64,000 nt of DNA from Devosia beringensis (lineage in GTDB: Bacteria > Pseudomonadota > Alphaproteobacteria > Rhizobiales > Devosiaceae). Each line of letters starts with the position of its first letter. Within the stretch, counting starts at the first letter, position 1. Shown one piece after another: positions 27,310 through 36,131 of the stretch. The position numbers and the translations under genes were made by a program. Where the stretch lies: contig NZ_CP045422.1 in NCBI RefSeq assembly GCF_014926585.1, positions 2,882,001 through 2,946,000 on the forward strand, given 5' to 3'. The notes beneath the pieces are model-generated. The model worked only from the letters and a program-made list of their open reading frames with translations. It had not been told where the DNA came from and made no database searches.

Positions 27310-27872
27310 TTGGCATTGCCCGACAGATGCGGCCAGCTGGCGGCCAGATATTGCCAGCCGGTCCACAGGGTCAGGGCGCCGGCCAGCCAGAGCAGGACAT
27401 CGCTGAACAGGCCGAAGCCGGGGACAATGCGCTCGAACAGCACGACGGCGAGCGCTACCAGCTGGACCGTGGTCTTCCACTTGGCCAGCTGGCTGACCGG
27501 CAGCACGACCTGGGTGTTGCCGAGGAATTCGCGCAGGCCGGGGATGAAGAATTCGCGGAACAGGATGGCGCAGGCGGGGATCATGTCCCAGCCGGAAAAG
27601 CTGCCGTCCCAGGCCAAGACGGCGATCAGGATGCCGACCAGCAGCTTGTCGGCAATGGGATCGAGCATGCGGCCAAGCGGGGAATACTGATCCCAGGCGC
27701 GGGCCAGATAGCCGTCGAGCCAGTCGCTGGCGGCGGCCAGTACAAACAGCACCAAGGCGAAGATACGCATGGTCAGGTCGCCATCCATCACGAGCCAGGC
27801 AATCGGGATGATCGCCAGGATGCGGGCGATGGTGATGATATTGGGGACGAGCAGCAAAGGGTTCTTGGCCAT
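27306..27872 (-). CDS. pgsA: CDP-diacylglycerol-glycerol-3-phosphate 3-phosphatidyltransferase
   Basis: The product has 188 residues, starting MAKNPLLLVPNIITIARIL. The CDP-alcohol phosphotransferase signature is complete: SDWLDGYLAR, then GRMLDPIADK (D-G-x2-A-R-x8-G-x3-D-x3-D). It has about five membrane segments and makes phosphatidylglycerophosphate, the first committed step to phosphatidylglycerol and cardiolipin. It overlaps moaD by 4 nt. In many Rhizobiales uvrC lies directly upstream; here uvrC is 8 kb away. No strong ribosome site precedes the chosen ATG. Confidence 0.93.
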   Translation of the reverse strand: MAKNPLLLVPNIITIARILAIIPIAWLVMDGDLTMRIFALVLFVLAAASDWLDGYLARAWDQYSPLGRMLDPIADKLLVGILIAVLAWDGSFSGWDMIPACAILFREFFIPGLREFLGNTQVVLPVSQLAKWKTTVQLVALAVVLFERIVPGFGLFSDVLLWLAGALTLWTGWQYLAASWPHLSGNAK

Positions 27873-27986
27873 GGGGGGACTGAACAGAATTGCCGGGGAA
27901 GGGTCAAGGGCCCGATGGGGCGCCATGACGGGCATTTTACCCGCCCCCGGGCTGGGGGCGGATAGATTGCGCGGACGAGCGTCGCT

Positions 27987-29060
27987 TCAGGCCACGGCCT
28001 GATTGGTGGCGGCGCGGCGGGCGGTGACCGCGTCGGCCAGGGCGGTCAGAGCAATGACGGTGGTGTCCCAGTCGATGCAGCCATCGGTGATGGACTGGCC
28101 ATAGGTGAGCGGCTGACCGGCAACGAGGTCCTGGCGGCCGGCGACGAGGTTGGATTCGACCATGGTGCCGATGATGCGGCGATCGCCATTGGCCAGCTGG
28201 GTGCCGATATCGGCCAGCACGAGTGGCTGGTTTTCCGGGTTCTTGGACGAATTGGCGTGGCTGGCATCAACCATGATGGTGGCGGGCAGGCCGGCTTTAG
28301 CCGCAGCGGCAGCAGCAGACTCGACGCTGGCGGCGTCGTAGTTGGGCGCTTTGCCGCCGCGCAGGATGATGTGGCAATCGGCATTGCCGGTGGTCTGGGC
28401 AATGGCCGAGCGGCCCGATTTGGTGACGGCGAGGAAATGGTGCGGCTGGCTGGCCGAGGCGACGGCGTCCAGCGCGATGCGGACATTGCCGTCGGTGCCG
28501 TTCTTGAAGCCGACCGGGCAGGAGAGACCGGAGGCCAGTTCGCGGTGGATCTGGCTTTCGGTGGTGCGGGCGCCGATGGCGGCCCAGGAGACGAGGTCGG
28601 CAATATATTGCGGCGTCGTCATGTCGAGGAATTCGCAGGCGGCGGGCAGGCCCAGATTGGCGATGTCGAGCAGCAAAGCGCGGGCCGTATGCAGGCCCGC
28701 ATCGATGTCGAAGCTGCCATCGAGATTGGGATCGTTGATGAGGCCCTTCCAGCCGACGGTGGTGCGGGGCTTTTCGAAGTAGACGCGCATGATGATCTCG
28801 ATCCGGTCGCCCAGGGTTTCGCGCAACGCCAGGAGGCGATTGGCATAATCGAGCGCGGCGGCGGGATCGTGGATGGAGCAGGGGCCGACGACGACGGCAA
28901 GGCGGTCATCGGTGCCATTTAGAATATTGTGGAAGGCGTGGCGGGCGCTGATGACGGTGCGGGTGGCGGCATCGGTGCGCGGGTGCTGGCGCATCACCTC
29001 AATGGGGGTGGTGAGCTCCTTGATGGCAGTGATGCGCAGATCATCGGTCGATTTCAACAT
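27987..29060 (-). CDS. aroG: 3-deoxy-7-phosphoheptulonate (DAHP) synthase, class I
   Basis: The product has 357 residues, starting MLKSTDDLRI with GAGGA 9 nt upstream. It condenses phosphoenolpyruvate and erythrose 4-phosphate in the first step of the shikimate pathway. Type I-alpha (AroF/G/H) motifs are present: AVVVGPCSIHDP, MRVYFEKPRTTVGWKG, VGFKNGTDG, RGGKAPNYD and MVDASHANS. The gene is preceded by a leader peptide with clustered aromatic codons and an attenuator, so its expression should fall when aminoacyl-tRNAs for Phe, Tyr and Trp are plentiful. It stands between pgsA and an ABC-2 exporter. Which isozyme name applies cannot be decided. Confidence 0.95.
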   Translation of the reverse strand: MLKSTDDLRITAIKELTTPIEVMRQHPRTDAATRTVISARHAFHNILNGTDDRLAVVVGPCSIHDPAAALDYANRLLALRETLGDRIEIIMRVYFEKPRTTVGWKGLINDPNLDGSFDIDAGLHTARALLLDIANLGLPAACEFLDMTTPQYIADLVSWAAIGARTTESQIHRELASGLSCPVGFKNGTDGNVRIALDAVASASQPHHFLAVTKSGRSAIAQTTGNADCHIILRGGKAPNYDAASVESAAAAAAKAGLPATIMVDASHANSSKNPENQPLVLADIGTQLANGDRRIIGTMVESNLVAGRQDLVAGQPLTYGQSITDGCIDWDTTVIALTALADAVTARRAATNQAVA

Positions 29061-29100
29061 GGCGGCTTTCCTCGGGGATTTTTCGGGGCGAGGCGGCCAT

Positions 29101-29128
29101 AAAAAAAGCCGCCTCAAGGGGGGCGGCT
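29101..29128 (-). terminator. Attenuator terminator of DAHP synthase leader
   Basis: On the minus strand AGCCGCC and GGCGGCT form a 7-bp stem with an 8-nt loop, followed by seven U residues (29101-29107). It begins 30 nt after the leader-peptide stop and 41 nt before the aroG start. The 5' arm plus four further bases (29122-29132) can instead pair with a segment inside the leader ORF (29176-29185), which would form an antiterminator. Confidence 0.9.
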
Positions 29129-29157
29129 GGCTTCGGGTTTGGTCGTATCTTGGGAGA

Positions 29158-29238
29158 TCAGAACAAGCGCGCGGTAGCCTCCGCCGGGAGCGGATAGCTA
29201 AAATACCAAAACGAATAGGTGGCGGCGGTGCGGATCAT
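29158..29238 (-). CDS. Aromatic leader peptide controlling DAHP synthase by attenuation
   Basis: This 26-codon ORF opens MIRTAAT, continues with the block YSFWYFSY at residues 8-15 and ends at TGA. Six of those eight residues are aromatic (three Tyr, two Phe, one Trp), far above chance, and the ORF is followed by a terminator hairpin before aroG. Ribosome stalling at these codons would free codons 18-21 (29176-29185) to pair with the 5' arm of the terminator. The best promoter match puts the transcription start at or next to the ATG, so the peptide is probably translated leaderless, as I recall for trpL in Sinorhizobium meliloti. Confidence 0.87.
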   Translation of the reverse strand: MIRTAATYSFWYFSYPLPAEATARLF

Positions 29239-29245
29239 GGGCCGA

Positions 29246-29274
29246 TTTGTAGCGCGGGATTTTGAGGCTGTCGA
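29246..29274 (-). promoter_or_regulatory. Putative sigma-70-type promoter for leader-aroG transcript
   Basis: On the minus strand TCGACA (29269-29274; 5 of 6 to TTGACA), a 17-bp spacer, then TACAAA (29246-29251). The expected start point is about 29239, adjacent to the leader ATG at 29238. The promoter lies just upstream of, and within 40 bp of, the end of the preceding ABC-2 permease gene. Confidence 0.5.
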
Positions 29275-29282
29275 CTCATACT

Positions 29283-30083
29283 TTAGCCGCCTGCCCCCTG
29301 ATAGTTGCGCAGGCACCAGCGCCAGTGCGCCATGGCGATCAGCACCATGACCGGGCCGGCCAGCAGGCAGGCGGGGCCGGCCCAGTCGCCCAGCAGGGGC
29401 ACGGGTTTGCCCAGCAGGACAGCGACGGGGACGGAGCTGATAAAGCCGAGCGGGGCAAGGGTGATCAGCAGGAACTGGATGGGCACGGGAAAGATGGTGA
29501 CCGGGTAGCGGGCCAGCTCCCAGAAGCCGAAGAAGATCGAATAGAGGTGGCGCGAGCGCACCCAGACAAGCGCAGTGGCGCCGATCATGGTCATCAGGCA
29601 ACAGACGACCGTGGCGCCGCTGAGAAGGGCGGCCATGAAGAACAGCATGGCCGGCAGCGACCAGACGATGTCGACGGCGGTCAGGGCCCAGGCCATCAGG
29701 CCGAGGGCGAGGACGATGTGGCCGGCATAGCCGATATTGAGACCGGAAAAGACCATGTAGACCCAGGTGCTCACCGGCTTGACCAGGATGGCATCCATGG
29801 TGCCCTGGCGCACCAGATCCTCCATTTCGCGGAATTGGGTGAAGCTGAACGAGGCGCCGAGCGAATAGGTCAAAAGGTGCACGCTGAGCAGCAGCGCCAT
29901 ATCCGACCAGGTCCAGCCGCCCAGCATGCCGAAGCGCGTCACGATCAGGGCAATGGCCGTGTACATGGCGCCATAGGAGGCGAACTGGGAGACCCAGCCC
30001 AGGACCATGGCGCCGGGATATTCCGCCTTGGTGCGGATAAACATGGCGACCAGTTCGCGCATGAGGGTGAGGGTGCGTGCCAT
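29283..30083 (-). CDS. ABC-2 family exporter permease (second subunit)
   Basis: The product has 266 residues and six hydrophobic segments. It starts at MARTLTLMRELVAMFIRTKA; the longer reading from 30437 runs into the upstream gene. The family looks like the ABC2_membrane_6/DUF990 group: FREMEDLVRQGTMDAILVKP matches its conserved cytoplasmic loop. It pairs with the permease encoded 2 bp upstream and the ATPase before it. The substrate is unknown; relatives are linked to export of drugs or glycoconjugates. Confidence 0.85.
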   Translation of the reverse strand: MARTLTLMRELVAMFIRTKAEYPGAMVLGWVSQFASYGAMYTAIALIVTRFGMLGGWTWSDMALLLSVHLLTYSLGASFSFTQFREMEDLVRQGTMDAILVKPVSTWVYMVFSGLNIGYAGHIVLALGLMAWALTAVDIVWSLPAMLFFMAALLSGATVVCCLMTMIGATALVWVRSRHLYSIFFGFWELARYPVTIFPVPIQFLLITLAPLGFISSVPVAVLLGKPVPLLGDWAGPACLLAGPVMVLIAMAHWRWCLRNYQGAGG

Positions 30084-30085
30084 GG

Positions 30086-30892
30086 TCAGCCGCCCTGCAG
30101 GATCAGGCGGTGGCGCGCCCTGGACCACAGCCAGGCAAGGGACAGCAGCAGCGCGGCAAGCCAGCCGAGGCCAAGGGCAAAATACAGCAGGGTCTGGGCC
30201 GGGTCGAGCTTGCCGAGATAGACCGCGGCTGGATAGTAGGAAATCCAGGCAAAGGGCAGGTGGCCGGCAAAGGCGGCCAGCCAGCCCGGGAAGAACCAGA
30301 GCGGCACCAGCCCGCCCGACAGCAGCGTCATGATGGCATTGAAAAACCAGTCGATCGACTGGGCCGTCATCAGCCAGAAGGCGGCGAGGCCCAGCAGGGT
30401 GGCGAGGGCGAACAGCAGCATGAAGGACAGCGGCCAATAGGCGAGGAAGGCGAGGCCGTGAAAGAGGCTGGCGGGCGGCAGCAGGCCGAAGACGAGGCCG
30501 ATGATCAGCGCGACCGGCAGGGTAATAGCGACCAGTTCAAAAAGGAAATGGCCGAGATGGCTGGCCAGCAGATAGGCCGGATAGTGTAGCGGCTTGAGCA
30601 GGTAGACGGCGACGTCGCCGGAGCGCACCGCGGTGTCGACCTCCCCGAGCAGTCGGGAATAGTCCCAGTAGAGCAGGGGGCCCGCGAGCAGGGAGTAGGT
30701 GATCATTTCGGGCAGGGTGACCCCGGCAAACATGGCGGTACTGGTGGCGGCGCCATAGATCGAGACCCAGATGGCGATGCGGGCGAAGATGAAGACCAGG
30801 TCGCCAAAGGCGCCGGCCCAGATGGTGTGGCGATAGGCCAGGCGCGCCTGGAGGGCGTTGACGGTGAAGGCGGAATAGGCCGCCGCTCTCAT
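30086..30892 (-). CDS. ABC-2 family exporter permease (first subunit)
   Basis: The product has 268 residues and six membrane segments. The conserved loop LGEVDTAVRSGDVAVYLLKP corresponds to the loop of its partner, so the two are diverged paralogues forming a heterodimer. Its start overlaps the ATPase stop by 4 nt, and 2 bp separate it from the second permease gene. Confidence 0.85.
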   Translation of the reverse strand: MRAAAYSAFTVNALQARLAYRHTIWAGAFGDLVFIFARIAIWVSIYGAATSTAMFAGVTLPEMITYSLLAGPLLYWDYSRLLGEVDTAVRSGDVAVYLLKPLHYPAYLLASHLGHFLFELVAITLPVALIIGLVFGLLPPASLFHGLAFLAYWPLSFMLLFALATLLGLAAFWLMTAQSIDWFFNAIMTLLSGGLVPLWFFPGWLAAFAGHLPFAWISYYPAAVYLGKLDPAQTLLYFALGLGWLAALLLSLAWLWSRARHRLILQGG

Positions 30893-31893
30893 GGCGTGGC
30901 TGCCGCCTGGAGCGGCTTGTTCTGGTAGAAGGTGCGGATCACCTCCTCGATGGCCGGCTCGTGCAGGGCGACGTCCTGCAGATCGTAACCGGTGCCCAGC
31001 TCGGTCAGGACGTCCAGGATCGAGGTGGTCTCGCTGTCGAGCAGGAAATGCTTGGCGGCGCCCTCGTCGCTGACGAGCCGCGCCGTGGTCAGGGTGATGG
31101 GGCCCGGATCGCTACCGAATTCGAGACGCAGGCGGCGGCGGGAGCCCAGGGCGCTGCGCAACTTGCTGAGCTCGCCGTCGAACAGCAGCCTGCCGTCATC
31201 GACCATGATCAGCCGCGGGCAGATCTCCTCGATGTCCTGCAGGTCGTGTGTGGTCAGGATGATGGTGGTGCCGCGCTCGCGATTGATGCGGGCGAGGAAC
31301 TTGCGGACCGCGTCCTTGGCGACGACGTCGAGGCCGATGGTCGGCTCGTCGAGGAAGAGGATCTTGGGATCGTGCAGCAGGGCCATGGCGATCTCGGCCC
31401 GCATGCGCTGGCCCAGGCTGAGCTGGCGCACCGGGCGGTCGAGATAGTCGGCCATGCCCAGCATGGTGGTGAGAAAGGCCAGGTTGTCGGCAAAGCGGGC
31501 CGGCGGCACCTCATAGATGTGCCGGTGCAAAGCGAAGCTGTCGCGCACCGGCAGGTCCCACCAGAGCTGGCTGCGCTGGCCGAAGACGACACCGATATCG
31601 CGGGCGTTGAGCATGCGCTGGCTGTGCGGCTCGCGGCCGAGGACACTGATGGCGCCGCTGCTGGGCACGAGGATGCCGGTCAGCATCTTGATCATGGTCG
31701 ACTTGCCGGCGCCATTGGGGCCGAGATAGCCGACCGCCTCGCCGGGGGCGATGGCAAAGGAGACGTCGGTCACCGCGTGCACTTCGGTGAACTGACGGGA
31801 AAACAGGCTGCACAGGGCGCCCCCCAGGCCGGGCAAGCGTCTGGCCTGGCGGAACGTCTTGGCGACGCCGCTGGCGGTGATGATGGCGGACAT
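30889..31893 (-). CDS. ABC-2 exporter ATP-binding protein
   Basis: The product has 334 residues, starting MSAIITASGVAKTFRQ after AGAGGG. Walker A is GPNGAGKST, the signature LSLGQRMRAEIAMAL and Walker B ILFLDEPTIGLDVVAK. The C-terminal 90 residues form an added domain as in CcmA/DrrA-like exporters. RQSQLWWDLP-type sequence (FGQRSQLWWDLPVRDSF) is typical of ATPases paired with DUF990 permeases. First gene of a three-gene exporter, divergent from the ROK regulator, which might control it. Confidence 0.93.
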   Translation of the reverse strand: MSAIITASGVAKTFRQARRLPGLGGALCSLFSRQFTEVHAVTDVSFAIAPGEAVGYLGPNGAGKSTMIKMLTGILVPSSGAISVLGREPHSQRMLNARDIGVVFGQRSQLWWDLPVRDSFALHRHIYEVPPARFADNLAFLTTMLGMADYLDRPVRQLSLGQRMRAEIAMALLHDPKILFLDEPTIGLDVVAKDAVRKFLARINRERGTTIILTTHDLQDIEEICPRLIMVDDGRLLFDGELSKLRSALGSRRRLRLEFGSDPGPITLTTARLVSDEGAAKHFLLDSETTSILDVLTELGTGYDLQDVALHEPAIEEVIRTFYQNKPLQAAATP

Positions 31894-32173
31894 GGCGGGC
31901 CCTCTGAGGCGGCCATGGTTAGCCGATTCTTGGGGCGGGTAAACAGGTTGTGATCGTGTGGGCGTGCGGAAGCGGGAAGCGTGGCTTCTCGAGAGACCGG
32001 ACCCACAATCATGGACCTCGGCCGGTGGCAGAGCACGGACTGCCTGACCCATCCTCTGGCCGTCGGCGCGCCGAACGGTAGTGCTTTTGCCCGATCGTAA
32101 TTGTCGTTAATGATGCGAGAATCCAAATCAGAACGAGACGTCGAAATGACACCCATATGATCATAGCTGAGCG

Positions 32174-33349
32174 ATGGTGGACCGCATGCTTCGCATAGCC
32201 CGCTCGGTGGATCAGGCGGTTGTTCGACATGCCAACGAACGCGCGGTGCTGACAGAGGTCGCGCTGCATCCCAATCTGTCGGCAGCTGCCATCGCAAAAA
32301 GGCTCAACCTGGGTTCTCAGACCGTGGGGCGCATCGTCGGCGATCTGGTGGAAAAGGGTTTCGTGTCCCTCGGCGAAACCGTGGTGTCGGGCCGGGGCAA
32401 GCCCGCAACGCCCATTCATACGAACCGCGACGCGGCATTCGCGATCGGCTGCGAGATCGGGCTTGAGCACAGCGAGCTTGTCTTGATCAATATCTGGGGT
32501 GAGGTGCTCGGGTCGCACCGGTGGAATTACGTCATCGGCGAGCCCGCTCAACTGCTCAAGCAGGTCGTTTCGATCGTCGAACTGCTCACCAACATCGTGC
32601 CAAACGCAGACCGCTCGCGCATTGCAGGATTGGCGCTAATGTCGCCGAGAAATATCGCCCACCAGATCAGGCGCATGGGTGTTGGCGAAGTCCTTGCGGG
32701 GCATTGGGCTGCGGTTGATCTGGCCACGGAGCTAGCCCTTGCCACGGGCCTGTCGGTGACCCCCTACAATGACGGAAACGCAGCCTGTTGGGGTGAACTG
32801 GCCAAACTGCAGGCGCCTCGCCCGGGCCGCATCTGCCACGTCCTGCTGTCCACCTTCGTCATCGCCGGCGTTGTTGCCGATGGTCGTCTGCTCGAAGGCA
32901 AGTCTGCCGACCTTGGGGCAATGCTGATTCCGGATGAGCACGGCCGCCTCGCCCAGCTTCACAGCGTGGCAGGACTGCAAGCCTTACTGGAGCACCCTCT
33001 GGCAAGCGCCGCGGCAATCTTTGGCACCGACCCGCTCGAATGGGATTGGGATGCTCTGGAACCGGCCGTGGCCAGTTGGGTGGACTGCGCCGGAAGGGCT
33101 CTGGCGCTAGCGGTCGTCAGCGCTGCCGCTACCGTGGGCTGCGAATTGGCCATTATCGACGCAACACTGCCGCGATCAGTCACCGAGCGTCTCGTCGCTA
33201 GTGTGAGCGCCAACTTAATAACCATGCCTAGCCCGTCCCTGGTTGTTCAGAAAGGACGGGCAGGATCTTCCGCGCCTGCGCGCGGCGGGGCAATGCTGTT
33301 GCTGTATCGACGTTTCTTCTCCGGCGAATGGGAACACTTCGACCTGTAA
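32174..33349 (+). CDS. ROK-family transcriptional regulator
   Basis: The product has 391 residues. The N-terminal winged helix (about 20-80; NLSAAAIAKRLNLGSQTVGR) is followed by a ROK sugar-kinase-like domain with DNGNAACWGE. The zinc motif normal in ROK proteins (CGxxGCxE) is absent: the equivalent stretch PDEHGRLAQLH has no cysteine. No sugar transporter is adjacent; the divergent neighbour is the ABC-2 exporter, 280 bp away. Codon use is less GC-rich than the core genes. The start may be ATG 32174 or ATG 32186 (preceded by GGTGGA). The ligand is unknown. Confidence 0.85.
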   Translation: MVDRMLRIARSVDQAVVRHANERAVLTEVALHPNLSAAAIAKRLNLGSQTVGRIVGDLVEKGFVSLGETVVSGRGKPATPIHTNRDAAFAIGCEIGLEHSELVLINIWGEVLGSHRWNYVIGEPAQLLKQVVSIVELLTNIVPNADRSRIAGLALMSPRNIAHQIRRMGVGEVLAGHWAAVDLATELALATGLSVTPYNDGNAACWGELAKLQAPRPGRICHVLLSTFVIAGVVADGRLLEGKSADLGAMLIPDEHGRLAQLHSVAGLQALLEHPLASAAAIFGTDPLEWDWDALEPAVASWVDCAGRALALAVVSAAATVGCELAIIDATLPRSVTERLVASVSANLITMPSPSLVVQKGRAGSSAPARGGAMLLLYRRFFSGEWEHFDL

Positions 33350-33708
33350 AGCCGAATTATCCTCTCCGTGAGTGTAATTCACGATATCCTACAAACATCA
33401 CTACTGTGATTTCCCGACGGCAACGTTTTTCCGCTGCCGCCGCATTAAATCTGTATTTGGGTGAGTGGCAGTGTCCGGCATGCCGGCGCCGCTTCACGGG
33501 ACAGGTATCTGCCATGCCAACCCCAATTGAAAGCGGCATAAACGCTTGTAGCAACTGTCTTGTCGGCGACCCGCCTGCACGTGGTCGTTTCCTGGCCCCG
33601 CTTGAGGTGCCACCGGCAATCTTGCCGATAATTTGAATTAAGATGGGCACCAACCTATCCCACGCGAATTAATTCCGCTTAGGAGTTTATTTAAAAATTT
33701 CGGGCTAT
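33350..33708. other. Non-coding spacer upstream of chemoreceptor gene
   Basis: This 359-bp stretch becomes A/T-rich after 33640. A 102-codon reading on the plus strand (33328-33636) overlaps the ROK gene end, has no ribosome site and no family resemblance, so I do not call it. I see no terminator or repeat here. It presumably carries the promoter of the chemoreceptor gene. Confidence 0.5.
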
Positions 33709-35577
33709 ATGTCAGCTAATGCACCCTCAAAGAGGAAAAATGCCTTGGCACTTTTTGTATCACGATCAAAGATAGTAGCGGCGCAGGCCGATCATGCGGC
33801 GCTTGACGCACTCTCTCGCTCTCAGGCGATGATTGAGTTCAGCCTCGACGGCACCATCATGACGGCCAACGGCAACTTCCTGTCGGCAATGGGCTACGAA
33901 CTGGCTGAGATCCAAGGAAAGCACCATTCCATCTTTGTCGAGCCCGACTATGCAAGGTCTGCCGAGTACAAGGAATTCTGGAGCCGACTGGGTCGCGGCG
34001 AGTTCGATGCTGCCGAATACAAGCGCATCGGCAAGGGCGGCAAGGAAGTCTGGATCCAGGCGTCGTACAATCCGGTGCTGGATGCGGCGGGAAAGCCCGT
34101 CAAGGTGATCAAGATTGCCACGGATGTGACGGGCCAGAAGCTGGTCAATGCCGACCGGACCGGGCAGCTGGCGGCGATTTCCAAGTCTCAAGCCATCATC
34201 GAGTTTGATCTGAACGGCACCATTCTGACGGCCAACGCCAATTTCTGCGCGGCCCTGGGCTACCGGCAGGACGAGATCGTCGGCCAGCATCACCGGATTT
34301 TTGTCCGGCCGGAGGAGGCCGCGGCCAGTGAATACCGCGAATTCTGGAGCAAGCTGGGGCGTGGTGAATTCCAGGCCGCCGAATATCTGCGCATCGGCAA
34401 GGGCGGCAAGGAAGTCTGGATTCAGGCGTCCTATAACCCGATCATGGACATGAACGGCCGCCCCTATAAGGTCGTCAAATTCGCCACCGACATTACTGCC
34501 CGCAAGGCCGCCGTGACCATGATCGGCGCCGGACTGGCGCGCCTGGCCGAGGGTGACCTGACCGTCCGCATCGACACGCAGCTGGTCGGCGAACTCGATG
34601 ATGTTCGCCGGGCCTTCAACGACACGGTGGAAAAATTTGCTGGCATTGTCAGCCAGCTGCGCGACACCTCCTCGATCCTCAAGACCGCGACGGGCGAAAT
34701 CCTGTCCGGCGCCAATGATCTTGCCGAGCGCACCACACGGCAGGCCGCCGCCATTGAAGAGACCAGCGCCGCCATGGAGCAGATCGCCGGCACGGTGCAG
34801 GAAAATGCCACGCGCAGCGAGGAGGCCAGCCAGACCTCGCATGCGGTATCCGAGGCTGCCGCCAGCACGGGCGAGGTTATGAGCGAAGCCAATCTGGCGA
34901 TGGAGCGGATCTCCCTCTCCTCGTCGAAAATATCCAACATCATCGGCATGATTGACGACATCGCCTTCCAGACCAACCTGCTGGCGCTGAACGCCTCGGT
35001 GGAAGCCGCCCGTGCCGGTGATGCGGGCAAGGGCTTCGCGGTGGTGGCCGTCGAAGTGCGGCGTCTGGCCCAGTCGGCCGCCAGTGCCTCGGCCGACGTC
35101 AAGGTGCTGGTCGAACAGTCCGCCACCGAGGTGGCAACCGGCTCCAAACTGGTCTCGAACGCGGCTGCCAAACTCAATGCCATGGTAGAAAGCGTCCAAC
35201 AGAGCAGCAGCCTGATCGCCCAGATCGCCAGCGCGACCCAGGAGCAGTCCACCGCCATTGGCGAGGTCACCACAGCGGTGCGCGAGATGGACGAGATGAC
35301 CCAGCACAATGCCGCTTTGGTCGAGGAAATGAACGCCGCCCTGGAGCAGACCGAAACCCAGGCCCGCGAACTCGACGAGATCGTGGAGGTGTTTGTCGTC
35401 GACGACAGTGTACGCGTCACCCGGCCACAGCCCAAGGCAGCACCCCGGCCAGCGGTCCGCCCCGCAGCCAGAACCGGCAATGACGTCAAGGCCTTGCAGG
35501 CCCGTGCCGGCCAGGCGGCCAAATCCTACGGCGTGCAGGGCAATGCGGCGATCAAGCAGGACTGGAACGAGTTCTAG
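33709..35577 (+). CDS. Soluble methyl-accepting chemotaxis protein with tandem PAS domains
   Basis: The product has 622 residues and no membrane segment. Two closely similar PAS domains (about 35-145 and 155-267) share GRGEF, AAEY and [17 protein letters not shown], which points to internal duplication. A HAMP-like segment (about 275-325) and a signalling domain follow, with hairpin tip [20 protein letters not shown]. The tail ends DWNEF, a CheR/CheB-docking-type pentapeptide. It should sense a cytoplasmic or redox cue and feed CheA/CheW, neither of which is encoded here. Ribosome site is poor (GGGCTAT before ATG). Confidence 0.93.
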   Translation: MSANAPSKRKNALALFVSRSKIVAAQADHAALDALSRSQAMIEFSLDGTIMTANGNFLSAMGYELAEIQGKHHSIFVEPDYARSAEYKEFWSRLGRGEFDAAEYKRIGKGGKEVWIQASYNPVLDAAGKPVKVIKIATDVTGQKLVNADRTGQLAAISKSQAIIEFDLNGTILTANANFCAALGYRQDEIVGQHHRIFVRPEEAAASEYREFWSKLGRGEFQAAEYLRIGKGGKEVWIQASYNPIMDMNGRPYKVVKFATDITARKAAVTMIGAGLARLAEGDLTVRIDTQLVGELDDVRRAFNDTVEKFAGIVSQLRDTSSILKTATGEILSGANDLAERTTRQAAAIEETSAAMEQIAGTVQENATRSEEASQTSHAVSEAAASTGEVMSEANLAMERISLSSSKISNIIGMIDDIAFQTNLLALNASVEAARAGDAGKGFAVVAVEVRRLAQSAASASADVKVLVEQSATEVATGSKLVSNAAAKLNAMVESVQQSSSLIAQIASATQEQSTAIGEVTTAVREMDEMTQHNAALVEEMNAALEQTETQARELDEIVEVFVVDDSVRVTRPQPKAAPRPAVRPAARTGNDVKALQARAGQAAKSYGVQGNAAIKQDWNEF

Positions 35578-35640
35578 GCCGGGCCGGCCTTTCCCGTTGC
35601 CATCAAGCGATCGATACGTCTTAGACCCGCGAGCGTCGCC

Positions 35641-35979
35641 ATGTCCGCTGAAGTTGTAGATTTTGTTGCCAGACTGTCGGCGATCAAACGGGGCCTGCAA
35701 GTTGCCCAGGATGCTAGGGCCGCTGCTGAAGTCAGCGCGCTCTACCATGACATTGAGAGCAGTCATATCGACCACGGTCCGTCGGGTGGGGTTGATCTGA
35801 TGGACCTGCAGTCGGCCCTATTGGAATTGCGGGCCGAACTGGTCAAGAAGCAGGCCGAGCTTGGCAGTGACGGCATGGATATGTTGAACGCGATCCGCAT
35901 TGGCGCGCAAGCCGAGGTGATCATGCTCGGTCTCACCAGGCTGGCATCGGAAATTGCTCGGCTGGAGCGGACAAATTAG
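35641..35979 (+). CDS. Hypothetical protein downstream of chemoreceptor
   Basis: The product has 112 residues, is helical and soluble, with heptad-like leucines from about 52 to 72 (LMDLQSALLELRAELVKKQA). It lies 63 bp after the chemoreceptor on the same strand and is convergent with uvrC. I recognise no family. Co-transcription suggests a receptor-associated protein, but that is only context. Confidence 0.65.
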   Translation: MSAEVVDFVARLSAIKRGLQVAQDARAAAEVSALYHDIESSHIDHGPSGGVDLMDLQSALLELRAELVKKQAELGSDGMDMLNAIRIGAQAEVIMLGLTRLASEIARLERTN

Positions 35980-36131
35980 CTCTCAAGCGGTCTGCATATT
36001 CGTTGAAACAGGAGCTGCGACAGTGCCGGATGGATTCTGCGGAATTCCCTCACTCACCAGCGGCAGATATTCCGTCTGATTTGCCAGCGACATGCCCGTC
36101 CCCTACCGGCACCATATCTACCTCGCCCGCC

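Noticed and set aside
33328..33636. 102-codon frame downstream of the ROK gene with two CxxC-like cysteines
   Set aside because: Overlaps the ROK C-terminus, no ribosome site, no family; probably non-coding spacer.
33766..35775. 669-codon open frame on the minus strand
   Set aside because: Antisense to the chemoreceptor gene; no motifs, no ribosome site, composition typical of a shadow frame.
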